Below are positions 8,208 through 16,341 of a DNA stretch of 32,787 nucleotides, one piece after another (the first letter of the stretch is position 1; each line of letters starts with the position of its first letter). The stretch is from Candidatus Aciduliprofundum sp. Lineage in GTDB: Archaea; Thermoplasmatota; Thermoplasmata; Thermoplasmatales; Aciduliprofundaceae. The stretch covers positions 1 through 32,787 of the forward strand of contig WAPW01000067.1 of NCBI GenBank assembly GCA_015520565.1. Reading direction: 5' to 3'. The translations under genes were made by a program, and so were the position numbers. Under the pieces are notes generated by a model. It did not search any database, was not told where the DNA came from, and was given only the letters and a program-made list of their open reading frames with translations.

Positions 8208-9029
8208 TTATCCCAAAGAGGCATTCTCCCTTATAGCATTGAATCTATTTTTCAATCTCTTTATGGCGTATTCAAGGGTATCTAAGGCAGTTAAGCTACC
8301 ATCAGTTTCAAATTCAAATATGAACCAAGAATCGTCCTCAATTATTTCTGGATTCTCAAAGGAAAGTATCTCGGCAAGCGCTTTGCAGGGTATATCATCG
8401 GTGAAAACTATGAATTCATCATCCTCTTTAACTACATTCTTCGGGCAAGCATTTTTAACTTTTTCCCACAACTCGCTCTCTTTTTTATTCACTTTTATTT
8501 CTCTATGGTACTTGTAAGCTACTCCACTTGTAACCTGCCACTTGGCATGCTCTTTTGCAGTGCCCATAATAGCTTCGGCCTCAAGAAGTATGGCTTGATG
8601 CTCTTTTAGTTTCACAATTGGGATTAGAGGATCCACAGGCTTGAATTTCTCATCCCCTACAGGAATTAAATCTCCCGAATATACTGTGGCAGGGCCATGC
8701 TTATTTAAAGTATATGTGACTGTACATAATGGGCATCCTTCATCTGGAGGATGATCGCATTCGTCTCTGAATTTCATATTTAAATCTGTGGGCAGAGGAA
8801 TCAATCCAAGGCGATGTGCTATAATCTCATCAAATAAGGGTGTGGAAGAATCATACACATTTCCTTCCATATCTCTTATTTGCCCGTGATGGAATATGAC
8901 CTTGTGTATTGCGAGCTTTGGAATATCGTTTATAAGAGTTCTTCTCAAAGCATTGGCTATTGGGGGTGTTATGCCTTTAATTTCAAATTTTATGTACCTA
9001 TCCTGCACTTCCAATATATGAAATTCCAT
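8208..9029 (-). CDS. rpoD: DNA-directed RNA polymerase subunit D (Rpo3)
   Basis: Archaeal counterpart of the bacterial alpha subunit N-terminal region, which dimerises with subunit L and nucleates polymerase assembly. The start matches the family: [38 protein letters not shown], with the ANALRR signature; later GLIPLPTD, and a C-terminal dimerisation segment ending [14 protein letters not shown]. Cysteines at 91, 99 and 102 ([12 protein letters not shown]) lie in the domain 2/3 region where some archaeal subunits carry Fe-S clusters; whether this one does cannot be decided. It is the last gene of rps13-rps4-rps11-rpoD, with SD GGAGGGT before its ATG and no gap after rps11. Confidence 0.96.
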   Translation of the reverse strand: MEFHILEVQDRYIKFEIKGITPPIANALRRTLINDIPKLAIHKVIFHHGQIRDMEGNVYDSSTPLFDEIIAHRLGLIPLPTDLNMKFRDECDHPPDEGCPLCTVTYTLNKHGPATVYSGDLIPVGDEKFKPVDPLIPIVKLKEHQAILLEAEAIMGTAKEHAKWQVTSGVAYKYHREIKVNKKESELWEKVKNACPKNVVKEDDEFIVFTDDIPCKALAEILSFENPEIIEDDSWFIFEFETDGSLTALDTLEYAIKRLKNRFNAIRENASLG

Positions 9030-9416
9030 TTAGACCCTCCTACCCCTTTTGCCACCAGGCTTTCTAGTGCTATCATGCGGGATCGGAGTTACATCTTCAA
9101 TGCGTAGAATCTTCATTCCTGCCCTAGCAAGAGCCCTTATGGCTGCTTGAGCACCTGGCCCGGGACTCATACTCCTGTTTCCACCGGGAGCGCGAACCTT
9201 AACTATGATTTCTTCAATCTCCTTCTCCTTCAACTGCTCAGCAACCATCTCGGCGGCTTTCATGGCAGCATAAGGAGATGCTTCCTCCCTATCTGCCTTA
9301 ACAACCATACCACCAGATGCCTTTGCAAAAGTTTCTGCACCTGTTATATCTGTGGCGGTTATTATAGTATCGTTATGGGATGAGAATATATGAACCACAC
9401 TAACCCTATTTGCCAT
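9030..9416 (-). CDS. rps11: Small ribosomal subunit protein uS11
   Basis: A 128-residue protein of normal archaeal length. It contains the uS11 core, [44 protein letters not shown], and the basic tail [20 protein letters not shown]. uS11 sits on the platform of the 30S subunit near the mRNA exit. It lies directly between rps4 and rpoD, with an SD-like GAGGGTGA before the ATG. Confidence 0.97.
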   Translation of the reverse strand: MANRVSVVHIFSSHNDTIITATDITGAETFAKASGGMVVKADREEASPYAAMKAAEMVAEQLKEKEIEEIIVKVRAPGGNRSMSPGPGAQAAIRALARAGMKILRIEDVTPIPHDSTRKPGGKRGRRV

Positions 9417-9418
9417 CT

Positions 9419-9985
9419 TTACTCACCCTCCTCTTTTACCTCTTCTTGCTCTCCTTCAACTACTTGAGGGCGCATAGGATGAATCTCATCTGCGAGAGGT
9501 GAGTACTTGTAATAATCCACGAGCTCTTCTTCTTCCTTCCTAACAAGATAACTTGGTATTGTAACCTTCTTATCCCCTATGGCAATATGGCCATGTACAA
9601 TAAACTGCCTTGCCTGCTTTGGAGTTCTTGCAAGACCTTTTAGATAAACAATTGTCTGCAATCTTCTCCTCAAGATATCCTCAACAGTAAGGGATAAAAC
9701 AGCATCCAAGGTGGCGTTTGAATCATTGAGTATACCCAACCTTATAAGCTTGTCAAAAAGCAATTTCTGCTCTTTCTCTGCCTGAGGATTTCCATACCTC
9801 AACTTTGCCTGAAGCTGCCTTGCCTGTCCCCTAAAATTCCTTAGCAGAGATTTTGCCTTCCATATCTCCCTTTTATTCTTGAGTCCATACTTCTTCTGAA
9901 GCTCCCACTCCTCTTTTATTCGCTCTGCTTCCCAAGGATGTTTAGGTGTCTCGTACTTTTTTCTATTAAACCTAGGATCTCCCAT
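9419..9985 (-). CDS. rps4: Small ribosomal subunit protein uS4
   Basis: A 188-residue archaeal uS4, a primary rRNA-binding protein that starts 30S assembly. The start [22 protein letters not shown] is typical of archaeal uS4. The S4 RNA-binding domain is visible near [32 protein letters not shown] short acidic tail ([12 protein letters not shown]) closes the protein. An SD site GAGGTGA precedes the ATG; four bases separate it from rps13. Confidence 0.97.
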   Translation of the reverse strand: MGDPRFNRKKYETPKHPWEAERIKEEWELQKKYGLKNKREIWKAKSLLRNFRGQARQLQAKLRYGNPQAEKEQKLLFDKLIRLGILNDSNATLDAVLSLTVEDILRRRLQTIVYLKGLARTPKQARQFIVHGHIAIGDKKVTIPSYLVRKEEEELVDYYKYSPLADEIHPMRPQVVEGEQEEVKEEGE

Positions 9986-9989
9986 TCAC

Positions 9990-10445
9990 TCACCTCGTTT
10001 TCTTCCTGCTAACTCCCACAGTCAAACCACTTCTGCCATTTGAACGAGTTCTCTGGCCACGAACAGGAAGGCCCTTCTCATGCCTAACTCCACGATAGCA
10101 TTTGATTCTCTTTAACCTATTAATATCATCCTGCTTCTGCAAATCTAAATCTGTGGATAAAATATGCCTATCCTCTCCCGTAAAATAATCCTTGCGGTGA
10201 TTCATCATCCAAGAGGGTAATACATCTTCAATTTTCTCTTCTATTAGGGCTCTAATCTCTTCAATCTGCTCATCGCTGAGCTCTCCAATCTTCTTTTTAG
10301 GATCCATATTTAAATCTTTGACTATGCCCTCAGCTACCCTGTATCCTATGCCCTTTATTCCCTGAATGGCGTATATTACTGGCCTATTTCCATCCAAGTC
10401 TGTATCGGCAATCCTGACAATATACTTGAATTCTGCCATCTTCAT
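9990..10445 (-). CDS. rps13: Small ribosomal subunit protein uS13
   Basis: A 151-residue archaeal uS13, which sits at the head of the 30S subunit and contacts the 50S. It has the helix-hairpin-helix region YAIQGIKGIGYRVAEGI and the conserved basic C-terminus RGVRHEKGLPVRGQRTRSNGRSG. It is the first gene of the operon. Two in-frame starts lie close together (10445 and 10439; MKMAEF). The upstream promoter may be the minus-strand box GATATATATG near 10484-10493, giving a short leader. Confidence 0.97.
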   Translation of the reverse strand: MKMAEFKYIVRIADTDLDGNRPVIYAIQGIKGIGYRVAEGIVKDLNMDPKKKIGELSDEQIEEIRALIEEKIEDVLPSWMMNHRKDYFTGEDRHILSTDLDLQKQDDINRLKRIKCYRGVRHEKGLPVRGQRTRSNGRSGLTVGVSRKKTR

Positions 10446-10664
10446 CGCCTTTATATATGGTGATATTGCCCCTAAACACCTTCACATATATATCAATTTT
10501 CCTTTATGCAGGTATAATAACAAAGTTTATAAACCCTGCTACAATAAACCTATGGGGAAAATGGTCATCCTCACCTCATCACATATCACGCTCACACACC
10601 TCACCAAAATGTCGATTCCCAGCATACGGGAGCGATGGCTATTTTCCCGAAGATTCAGGAGGTG
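10446..10664. promoter_or_regulatory. Divergent rps13 / dnaG control region with an SD-complementary leader
   Basis: The gap between rps13 (minus) and dnaG (plus). A plus-strand TATA box TTTATAAA at 10526-10533 predicts a dnaG leader of about 100 bases, unusually long for this window. That leader contains CCTCACCTC (10569-10577) and CACCTC (10597-10602), both complementary to the dnaG SD region GAGGTGA (10659-10665). They could sequester the SD, though the same bases read on the minus strand also look like GAGGTGAGG SD sites. A TATA-like box for rps13 lies near 10484-10493. Confidence 0.5.
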
Positions 10665-11861
10665 ATGCAATTGAATACGGACCCATATGCAGCAAAATAT
10701 TTGATAAGAGCCACTATTGAAACAGAAGGTATAGTGGAGAGACCAGATGTTGTTGGCGCTATTTTTGGCCAGACTGAAGGTTTGTTAGGCGATGAGCTTG
10801 ATTTGAGAGATTTGCAAAAGAGTGGAAGAATAGGAAGGATTGAAGTAGATATAAAATCCGAGAAGGGTAAATCTGTGGGTGAGATATTAATTCCCTCAAG
10901 TTTAGATCAGGTTGAGACTGCAATCCTAGCCGCAGCTTTAGAGACTATAGATCGTGTAGGCCCATGTCGCTCAAGAGTCAAGGTAATATCCATTGAGGAT
11001 ATAAGAGCAACAAAGAGGCAGAAGGTTGTGGATAGAGCAAAGGAGCTATTGCAGATGCTCTTAAAGCAAGGAAAGCAGGTTAGCGAGGATTTAATAAAGA
11101 CAGTGAGAGAAGCTGTGGAAATTGAAGAAGTTGTGATTTATGGCGAGGACCATCTCCCAGCAGGGCCAAATGTGGATAAATCTGAGGCAATAATAGTTGT
11201 TGAGGGAAGGAGCGATGTTATTAATCTCTTAAATTATGGTATTAAGAATGCCATAGCCGTGAATGGTACAAGTGTTCCGAAAACAATTGTGGAATTGAGC
11301 AAAAAGAAAATAGTCACTGCTTTCTTAGATGGTGATCATGGTGGAGATTTGATATTAAAAGAGCTCTTGCAAGTAGCAGATATAGATTTCATAGCAAGAG
11401 CCCCGCCGGGTTATGAAGTGGAAGAATTGACCTACAAGCAATTAATGAAAGCCCTTAGAAACAAGGTGCCAGTGGAACAATACTTGGCAACTCACAACAT
11501 TGAGATAAAGAAGGAGAAAAAGGAAGAGAAAAAAGCAGAGGAAAAGAAAGAGGAGAATGAGGAAGAAGTTAAAGAAAATGATATTGGTGCCTTATTCAAA
11601 GAATTGAATGCAAAAAAGGAAGCGGCTCTTCTAAAAGATAATAAAGTTGTAGAGAGAATACCATTAAATGAATTGATAGATAAATTAAAAGCTACGAAAG
11701 AAAAGGGAGACACACTCATAACTGGAGGAATAATATCCCAGAGACTTGTTGATGTGGCATCTGAGAAGGGAATAACGAAAATAATTGGGTATAAGATAGG
11801 GAATGTTACCAAGAAACCATTAAATATAAAGTTAATGACAAAAGATATGGTGAAGAAATGA
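10665..11861 (+). CDS. dnaG: Archaeal DnaG (TOPRIM-domain primase-like protein)
   Basis: Archaeal DnaG, a TOPRIM protein associated with the RNA exosome and reported to have primase activity. The N-terminus DPYAAKYLIRATIETEG matches the family. The TOPRIM catalytic motifs are VVEGRSD (Glu180, Asp184) and LDGDHGG (Asp222, Asp224). A highly charged Lys/Glu linker (about 281-305) separates the core from the C-terminal segment. Length is about 398 residues. ATG at 10665 follows AGGAGGTG directly; TTG at 10671 has better SD spacing, and an upstream in-frame ATG at 10635 gives 408 residues. The family sequence resumes just after these starts, so any is possible. The last base overlaps the start of the LonB-like gene (ATGA). 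Confidence 0.94.
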   Translation: MQLNTDPYAAKYLIRATIETEGIVERPDVVGAIFGQTEGLLGDELDLRDLQKSGRIGRIEVDIKSEKGKSVGEILIPSSLDQVETAILAAALETIDRVGPCRSRVKVISIEDIRATKRQKVVDRAKELLQMLLKQGKQVSEDLIKTVREAVEIEEVVIYGEDHLPAGPNVDKSEAIIVVEGRSDVINLLNYGIKNAIAVNGTSVPKTIVELSKKKIVTAFLDGDHGGDLILKELLQVADIDFIARAPPGYEVEELTYKQLMKALRNKVPVEQYLATHNIEIKKEKKEEKKAEEKKEENEEEVKENDIGALFKELNAKKEAALLKDNKVVERIPLNELIDKLKATKEKGDTLITGGIISQRLVDVASEKGITKIIGYKIGNVTKKPLNIKLMTKDMVKK

Positions 11862-13348
11862 TAGACCCAAAAAAAGGTTTTAGTTTGAAGGATTTTGAAA
11901 CCACTGCGGAGATAATGATTCCAAAAGACCCATTGGATAGGGTTATTGGGCAGGATGAAGCCATAAAAATAGCGAAGATTGCAGCAAGGCAGCATAGGCA
12001 TCTTCTCCTAGTAGGTCCCCCAGGAACCGGAAAATCCATGATTGCTCAAGCATTGGCTCTACATCTCAATCCCCCTACAGAGGAAATAAGAGTAGTGCAC
12101 AATCCACAAAATCCAGAAAGGCCTTTTGTTGAGATAAAAAATGAAAGAGAGGTAGAAGAGGAAAAGCTAGAGTTGAGGGCTGTTGAGGGAAAGGTTATTG
12201 ATCCAAGGGAAGCCCCTGATAATGTAGCCATCAAACTTGGCTTCAAATGCGCCAAGTGTGGTGCCTATTCTTCTCCCTCAGAGCCAGTATGTCCAAAATG
12301 TGGTGCTCCAAAAGTGGCTCAAACAACAGTAGGGCCCTTTGCAGATATATTTGGAGCAATAGGGGCTGCATTTGGCATATCCTCACTTCCACCCCGTGTG
12401 ACTACAACCGTATATGAAAACGGGGAAGAGAAGGTCATGGTTTACGAAAGAGATGGAGAGAAAATAAGGGTTTACGATGAAAAGACCCTTGAGAAAAGGA
12501 GAGCTATGGAGAAGAAGAAACCATACAAGGTTATTGTACCATTGAAAAGAAATCCATTTGTTATGGCTACGGGAGCAAGCGAGACAGAACTTCTTGGGGA
12601 TGTAAAGCATGATCCCTATGGTGGTCATCCTCAATTGGGCACACCTCCATACAAGAGAGTAGTAGCTGGCGCCATTCATGAGGCACATCAAGGCGTGTTA
12701 TTCATAGATGAAATAACGCATTTAGGGCCTCTACAAAGAAATATACTAACGGCAATGCAAGAAAAGAAGTTCTCAATTGCAGGGAGAAATCCCCAGAGTG
12801 CAGGTGCCAGTGTGCGCGTGGATGATGTCCCATGCGACTTTATTCTTGTGGCAGCCTGCAATATTCAGGACTTGCCAAATATCCTTTCTCCACTCCGCTC
12901 AAGAATAATTGGGGAAGGTTATGAAATTCTTGTAAAAACATCCATGCCTGATACAGAGGAGAATAGGGCAAAATACGCGCAGTTTGTTGCCCAAGAAATA
13001 GCAATGGATGGTCGCATACCGCATGCCACAAGAGATGCAGTTCTTGCAATAATAGAGGAGGGAAAGAGAAGAGCAAAAAGAATTGATGGTGAGAACGGAT
13101 TAACATTACGACTTAGAGAATTAGGAGGGTTAATCAGGGCTGCTGGAGATTTTGCTGTGTACAATGGAGATAAATTCATAGAGAGAAAGCATATAGAAGA
13201 AGCTCTAAAAATATCAATGCCCATTGAGGAGCAGATAAAAGAAAGGTATGGAACATATGAAGCAGGAGTTGCCAAAGATTTAAGCACATCTCAGAGCAAA
13301 ATGGTCTACAATTATTGGAATGAAAGTGATATAGATGGATACCAGTGA
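11858..13348 (+). CDS. LonB-like AAA+ ATPase with zinc ribbon and no protease domain
   Basis: A 496-residue protein that follows archaeal LonB through the AAA+ module and then stops. Walker A is GPPGTGKS (53-60), Walker B LFIDEI (281-286), then ILTAMQEKKFSIAGRNPQSA, PCDFILVAACN (sensor 1) and LRSRI (arginine finger), and the C-terminal lid LRLRELGGLIRAAGDFAV. The S16 protease domain with its Ser-Lys dyad is absent: the frame ends at 13348 and cytidine deaminase already starts at 13335. Between Walker A and B, where LonB carries membrane helices, there is a four-cysteine zinc ribbon (Cys131, 134, 145, 148) and only a weakly hydrophobic patch (about 150-168). It overlaps dnaG by 4 bases, so the two are co-translated. 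The role is unknown; an unfoldase or remodelling factor is inference. Confidence 0.88.
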   Translation: MIDPKKGFSLKDFETTAEIMIPKDPLDRVIGQDEAIKIAKIAARQHRHLLLVGPPGTGKSMIAQALALHLNPPTEEIRVVHNPQNPERPFVEIKNEREVEEEKLELRAVEGKVIDPREAPDNVAIKLGFKCAKCGAYSSPSEPVCPKCGAPKVAQTTVGPFADIFGAIGAAFGISSLPPRVTTTVYENGEEKVMVYERDGEKIRVYDEKTLEKRRAMEKKKPYKVIVPLKRNPFVMATGASETELLGDVKHDPYGGHPQLGTPPYKRVVAGAIHEAHQGVLFIDEITHLGPLQRNILTAMQEKKFSIAGRNPQSAGASVRVDDVPCDFILVAACNIQDLPNILSPLRSRIIGEGYEILVKTSMPDTEENRAKYAQFVAQEIAMDGRIPHATRDAVLAIIEEGKRRAKRIDGENGLTLRLRELGGLIRAAGDFAVYNGDKFIERKHIEEALKISMPIEEQIKERYGTYEAGVAKDLSTSQSKMVYNYWNESDIDGYQ

Positions 13349-13712
13349 ATTAATAGAAGAAGCAAAAAAAGCGGCGGGAAATGCCTATGCGCCATACTCT
13401 AATTTTAAAGTTGGGGCCGCAGTTCTTGCCTGCGGAAAGATTTTTACTGGATGCAATATTGAAAACTCCTCCTATGGATTGAGTATATGCGCAGAGAGAG
13501 TAGGTATATTTAAGGCAGTTAGCGATGGATGCAGAAATATTGAGAGAATCGCTGTGTATGCAAAGAAAATGCCATATCCATGTGGTGCATGCCTGCAAGT
13601 TATGGCTGAATTCTGCGAGGATGATTGCGAGATTATAGTTACTGATGGAGAGAAAGTAGAGAGATACAAATTATTTGAGTTGCTGCCCAAGAGATTTAAA
13701 CTAGAGAAATGA
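13335..13712 (+). CDS. cdd: Cytidine deaminase
   Basis: A 125-residue homotetramer-type cytidine deaminase that converts (deoxy)cytidine to (deoxy)uridine in pyrimidine salvage. The zinc site is complete: CAE (Cys52, Glu54) and PCGAC (Cys83, Cys86), with the substrate region YAPYSNFKVGAAV near the N-terminus. The length is typical. The ATG lies 14 bases inside the end of the LonB-like gene, so it is the third gene of the dnaG operon. Confidence 0.94.
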   Translation: MDTSELIEEAKKAAGNAYAPYSNFKVGAAVLACGKIFTGCNIENSSYGLSICAERVGIFKAVSDGCRNIERIAVYAKKMPYPCGACLQVMAEFCEDDCEIIVTDGEKVERYKLFELLPKRFKLEK

Positions 13713-13741
13713 TTAAATCTTTTGCACCCATATACAATTAG

Positions 13742-14887
13742 ATGGAGAAGTGGAAAATTTACTCTTCATTACTAATAATACCAGTAGTAGGAGGTACAGC
13801 TTCCCAATTACTACGCCTTGTTCTGGCATTTACATTGAGGGATTTAGGACTAACAGTATTTGAGATAACGATATTATCTTCAACATTCATGCTTGCAAGA
13901 GGATTAAGTGCTCCATTCATAGGTAAACTTGCAGATAAGGGATGGAGAAGATTTCTTATTATGTTTTTAGGATTTCTAGGACTCGCACTGGATTCATTCC
14001 TTTATCTTATAGTCCCATACCCTTGGCTTATTGGATTGAGGGCTCTTGATGGTATTTATGGAGCCATGGCATGGACAACAATGCAAGCAGTGGTTCATCT
14101 TGCCTCACCAGTAAAATTTAGGGGAAGGATAATGAGCTCATATTTTATGATGGGAGGAATTGGGGGCTCTGTTGGATACATATTTTACAATTACCTACTT
14201 GGAAATGTCTACCATGCCATTATAACTGTAGTAGCATTCTATCTCTTATCCATCATATTTTTAGTTCCACTCAGAAAGGTAAAAAATAAAGAGATAAAGA
14301 AGAAAATAAAATTGAAAAATGAAAATATGGACGTTTCTCTTTATACTCTTAATTTCTTTTATGGTATGTTTTTATCCCTCGGCTCTGAAGTTTTATGGTT
14401 CTATCTAGCAGAAGGTATGGGATTTGGAAAATATACAACTACTTTCATTCTATTTATATTCACTTTAGTAGCAATATTCGGAACATTTTTAATGGGCCAT
14501 ATCTCAGATAAAAAGAGCTATTTATATGCTATCAAACTTCTCTCTATATTATCTTTATTGTCAAGTATTCTTATAATAATTGATTATAGAGCCATAGTAC
14601 TAGCTGGAACTCTAATTTTCTACATTACTGGCCGTGGATTTATGCCTGTTGCTAGAAGCTTTGCTGCCTCAAAAACAAGAAGCTTGGGAACATCATTAGG
14701 TCTTGTAAATATGAGCTCTAACATAGGTTCTGTAATTGCCCCATTGATAGGTGGATTTCTCTATGATTACTTACATTCATATCATATCCTATTTTTCAAT
14801 ATGAGCGCAATAATATTTCTGATAATAGGAGTTGTAATATTTATAAACACATTCATAATGCTATCCAAGAAAAATAAAATACCCTAA
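13742..14887 (+). CDS. MFS transporter
   Basis: A 381-residue membrane protein with about 12 hydrophobic helices in two halves joined by a charged loop (KNKEIKKKIKLKNENM, about 180-195). The motif GKLADKGWRRFL after the second helix is the usual MFS loop 2-3 signature. The second half repeats it as GHISDKKSYL. The substrate cannot be inferred. A TTAAAT box about 26 bases before the ATG suggests a separate, leaderless transcript, despite the short 29-base gap after cdd. Confidence 0.85.
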   Translation: MEKWKIYSSLLIIPVVGGTASQLLRLVLAFTLRDLGLTVFEITILSSTFMLARGLSAPFIGKLADKGWRRFLIMFLGFLGLALDSFLYLIVPYPWLIGLRALDGIYGAMAWTTMQAVVHLASPVKFRGRIMSSYFMMGGIGGSVGYIFYNYLLGNVYHAIITVVAFYLLSIIFLVPLRKVKNKEIKKKIKLKNENMDVSLYTLNFFYGMFLSLGSEVLWFYLAEGMGFGKYTTTFILFIFTLVAIFGTFLMGHISDKKSYLYAIKLLSILSLLSSILIIIDYRAIVLAGTLIFYITGRGFMPVARSFAASKTRSLGTSLGLVNMSSNIGSVIAPLIGGFLYDYLHSYHILFFNMSAIIFLIIGVVIFINTFIMLSKKNKIP

Positions 14888-15201
<314 letters not shown>

Positions 15202-15283
15202 TTGAAGTAGGGAATGAGAGTTTTGTTTTTAAATTTTGTGGATATGGGCACAAATTTAATAGGAGCAAAGGGCATAAAGGAAT

Positions 15284-16210
15284 ATGGCTTCAACAATTCG
15301 CATAGTATTCTTTGGCACAGGCGGTTCTTGGCCCTCACCAGAGAGAAATGTGATGAGCATAGGTGTGCAAATTGATAGTGATGTGCTATTATTTGACTGC
15401 GGAGAAGGAACGCAAAGACAGATGATGCGCACAAACATGAGCTTTATGAAAATCAAGAGGATATTTATTACTCATTATCATGGTGACCATTTTCTAGGCC
15501 TCGCTGGATTAATTCAAACAATGACACTCAACGAAAGAAAAGAGCCCCTTGAAATTTATGGCCCTGAAAGGACGATAGATATTCTAACTAAATTTTTGAC
15601 CATTGGTTATTATTCTCCCTCCTTCAAGATAACTCTCTACGAGCTTAGAGGAAACGAGAATTTGAATTTTGGAGATTATGAGATTAAGGTTATGAAAACA
15701 AAGCATCCTGTGCCCTCTTTGGCATATGCTATAAAAGAGAAGGACATGCCAAGGATAGACAAGAACAAGGCAAAGGCATTGGGATTAAACAGCAGGGTAT
15801 TAGAGAAATTAAGAAAAAATGGAAGAATTGAATATGAAGGTAGAGAGATAACAATTGATGAGGTAAGTAGTGGAACAAGAGTAGGAAGAAAAATCGTTTA
15901 TTCAGGAGATACTGCACCTATGGAAGAGATGATTTCCTTTGCATCAAATGCCAATGTATTGATTCATGAGGCAACGGTGGAATCTTCTTTAGAAGAGCAG
16001 GCAAATCAATACGGGCACTCTTCTGCAAGGCAGGCAGCTAAAATCGCAAAAGAGGCAAATGTGGATAATTTACTTCTTGTGCACATAAGTCCGAGGTACA
16101 AAGACGCAAAGGTTATTGAAAATGAGGCAAAAAAGATATTTCCCAACAGCAAGGTAATGAATGACTTTGACGAATTCATAGTGAAGGTTAAAAAGATTCA
16201 ATCTTCATAA
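15284..16210 (+). CDS. rnz: Ribonuclease Z (tRNA 3' endonuclease)
   Basis: A 308-residue short-form RNase Z of the metallo-beta-lactamase superfamily, which removes the 3' trailer of pre-tRNAs so CCA can be added. This fits the three tRNA genes here, none of which encodes CCA. The zinc motif THYHGDH is at 63-69; further ligands are near His141 (KHPVP), Asp209 (SGDTAP) and His267 (VHISPR). The start FFGTGGSWPSPERN and the flexible-arm region (about 150-170) are typical. It begins just downstream of divergent tRNA-Val with an A+T box near 15252-15262. Its last 13 bases overlap the small minus-strand ORF. Confidence 0.95.
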   Translation: MASTIRIVFFGTGGSWPSPERNVMSIGVQIDSDVLLFDCGEGTQRQMMRTNMSFMKIKRIFITHYHGDHFLGLAGLIQTMTLNERKEPLEIYGPERTIDILTKFLTIGYYSPSFKITLYELRGNENLNFGDYEIKVMKTKHPVPSLAYAIKEKDMPRIDKNKAKALGLNSRVLEKLRKNGRIEYEGREITIDEVSSGTRVGRKIVYSGDTAPMEEMISFASNANVLIHEATVESSLEEQANQYGHSSARQAAKIAKEANVDNLLLVHISPRYKDAKVIENEAKKIFPNSKVMNDFDEFIVKVKKIQSS

Positions 16211-16311
16211 ATCACATATTCCTTTTCATCAATCTTCACAGAAATTTTTGAAGGCAAAACAAACGCCTCAATTCCCTCTCCAATTATGAAGGGCTTAGAA
16301 CTCATTCTCAT
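16198..16311 (-). CDS. Small ORF, 37 residues, unknown
   Basis: Reads MRMSSKPFIIGEGIEAFVLP, then a short segment ending in KEYVIYED. It is not recognised. The reasons to consider it real are a protein-like composition with alternating hydrophobic beta-strand character, a TTTAAATAT box about 25 bases before the ATG at 16311 (like the leaderless genes elsewhere here), and the fact that it fills the gap between trpS and the end of rnz. A second ATG lies at 16305. It lies downstream of trpS on the same strand with a 30-base gap, and overlaps the 3' end of rnz by 13 bases. Confidence 0.45.
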   Translation of the reverse strand: MRMSSKPFIIGEGIEAFVLPSKISVKIDEKEYVIYED

Positions 16312-16341
16312 CAAAGATAATAGAAATTTGATATTTAAAGT

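Noticed and set aside
10539-10568. Nine-codon ORF on the minus strand with a GAGGTGAGG site before its ATG
   Set aside because: Too short to support, and probably upstream of the rps13 promoter; kept only as the rival explanation for the CCTCACC stretches in the dnaG leader.
11492-12001. Minus-strand open frame of 169 codons
   Set aside because: Antisense to dnaG and the LonB-like gene; the Phe/Ser-rich translation is the mirror of the Lys/Glu-rich linker of DnaG.
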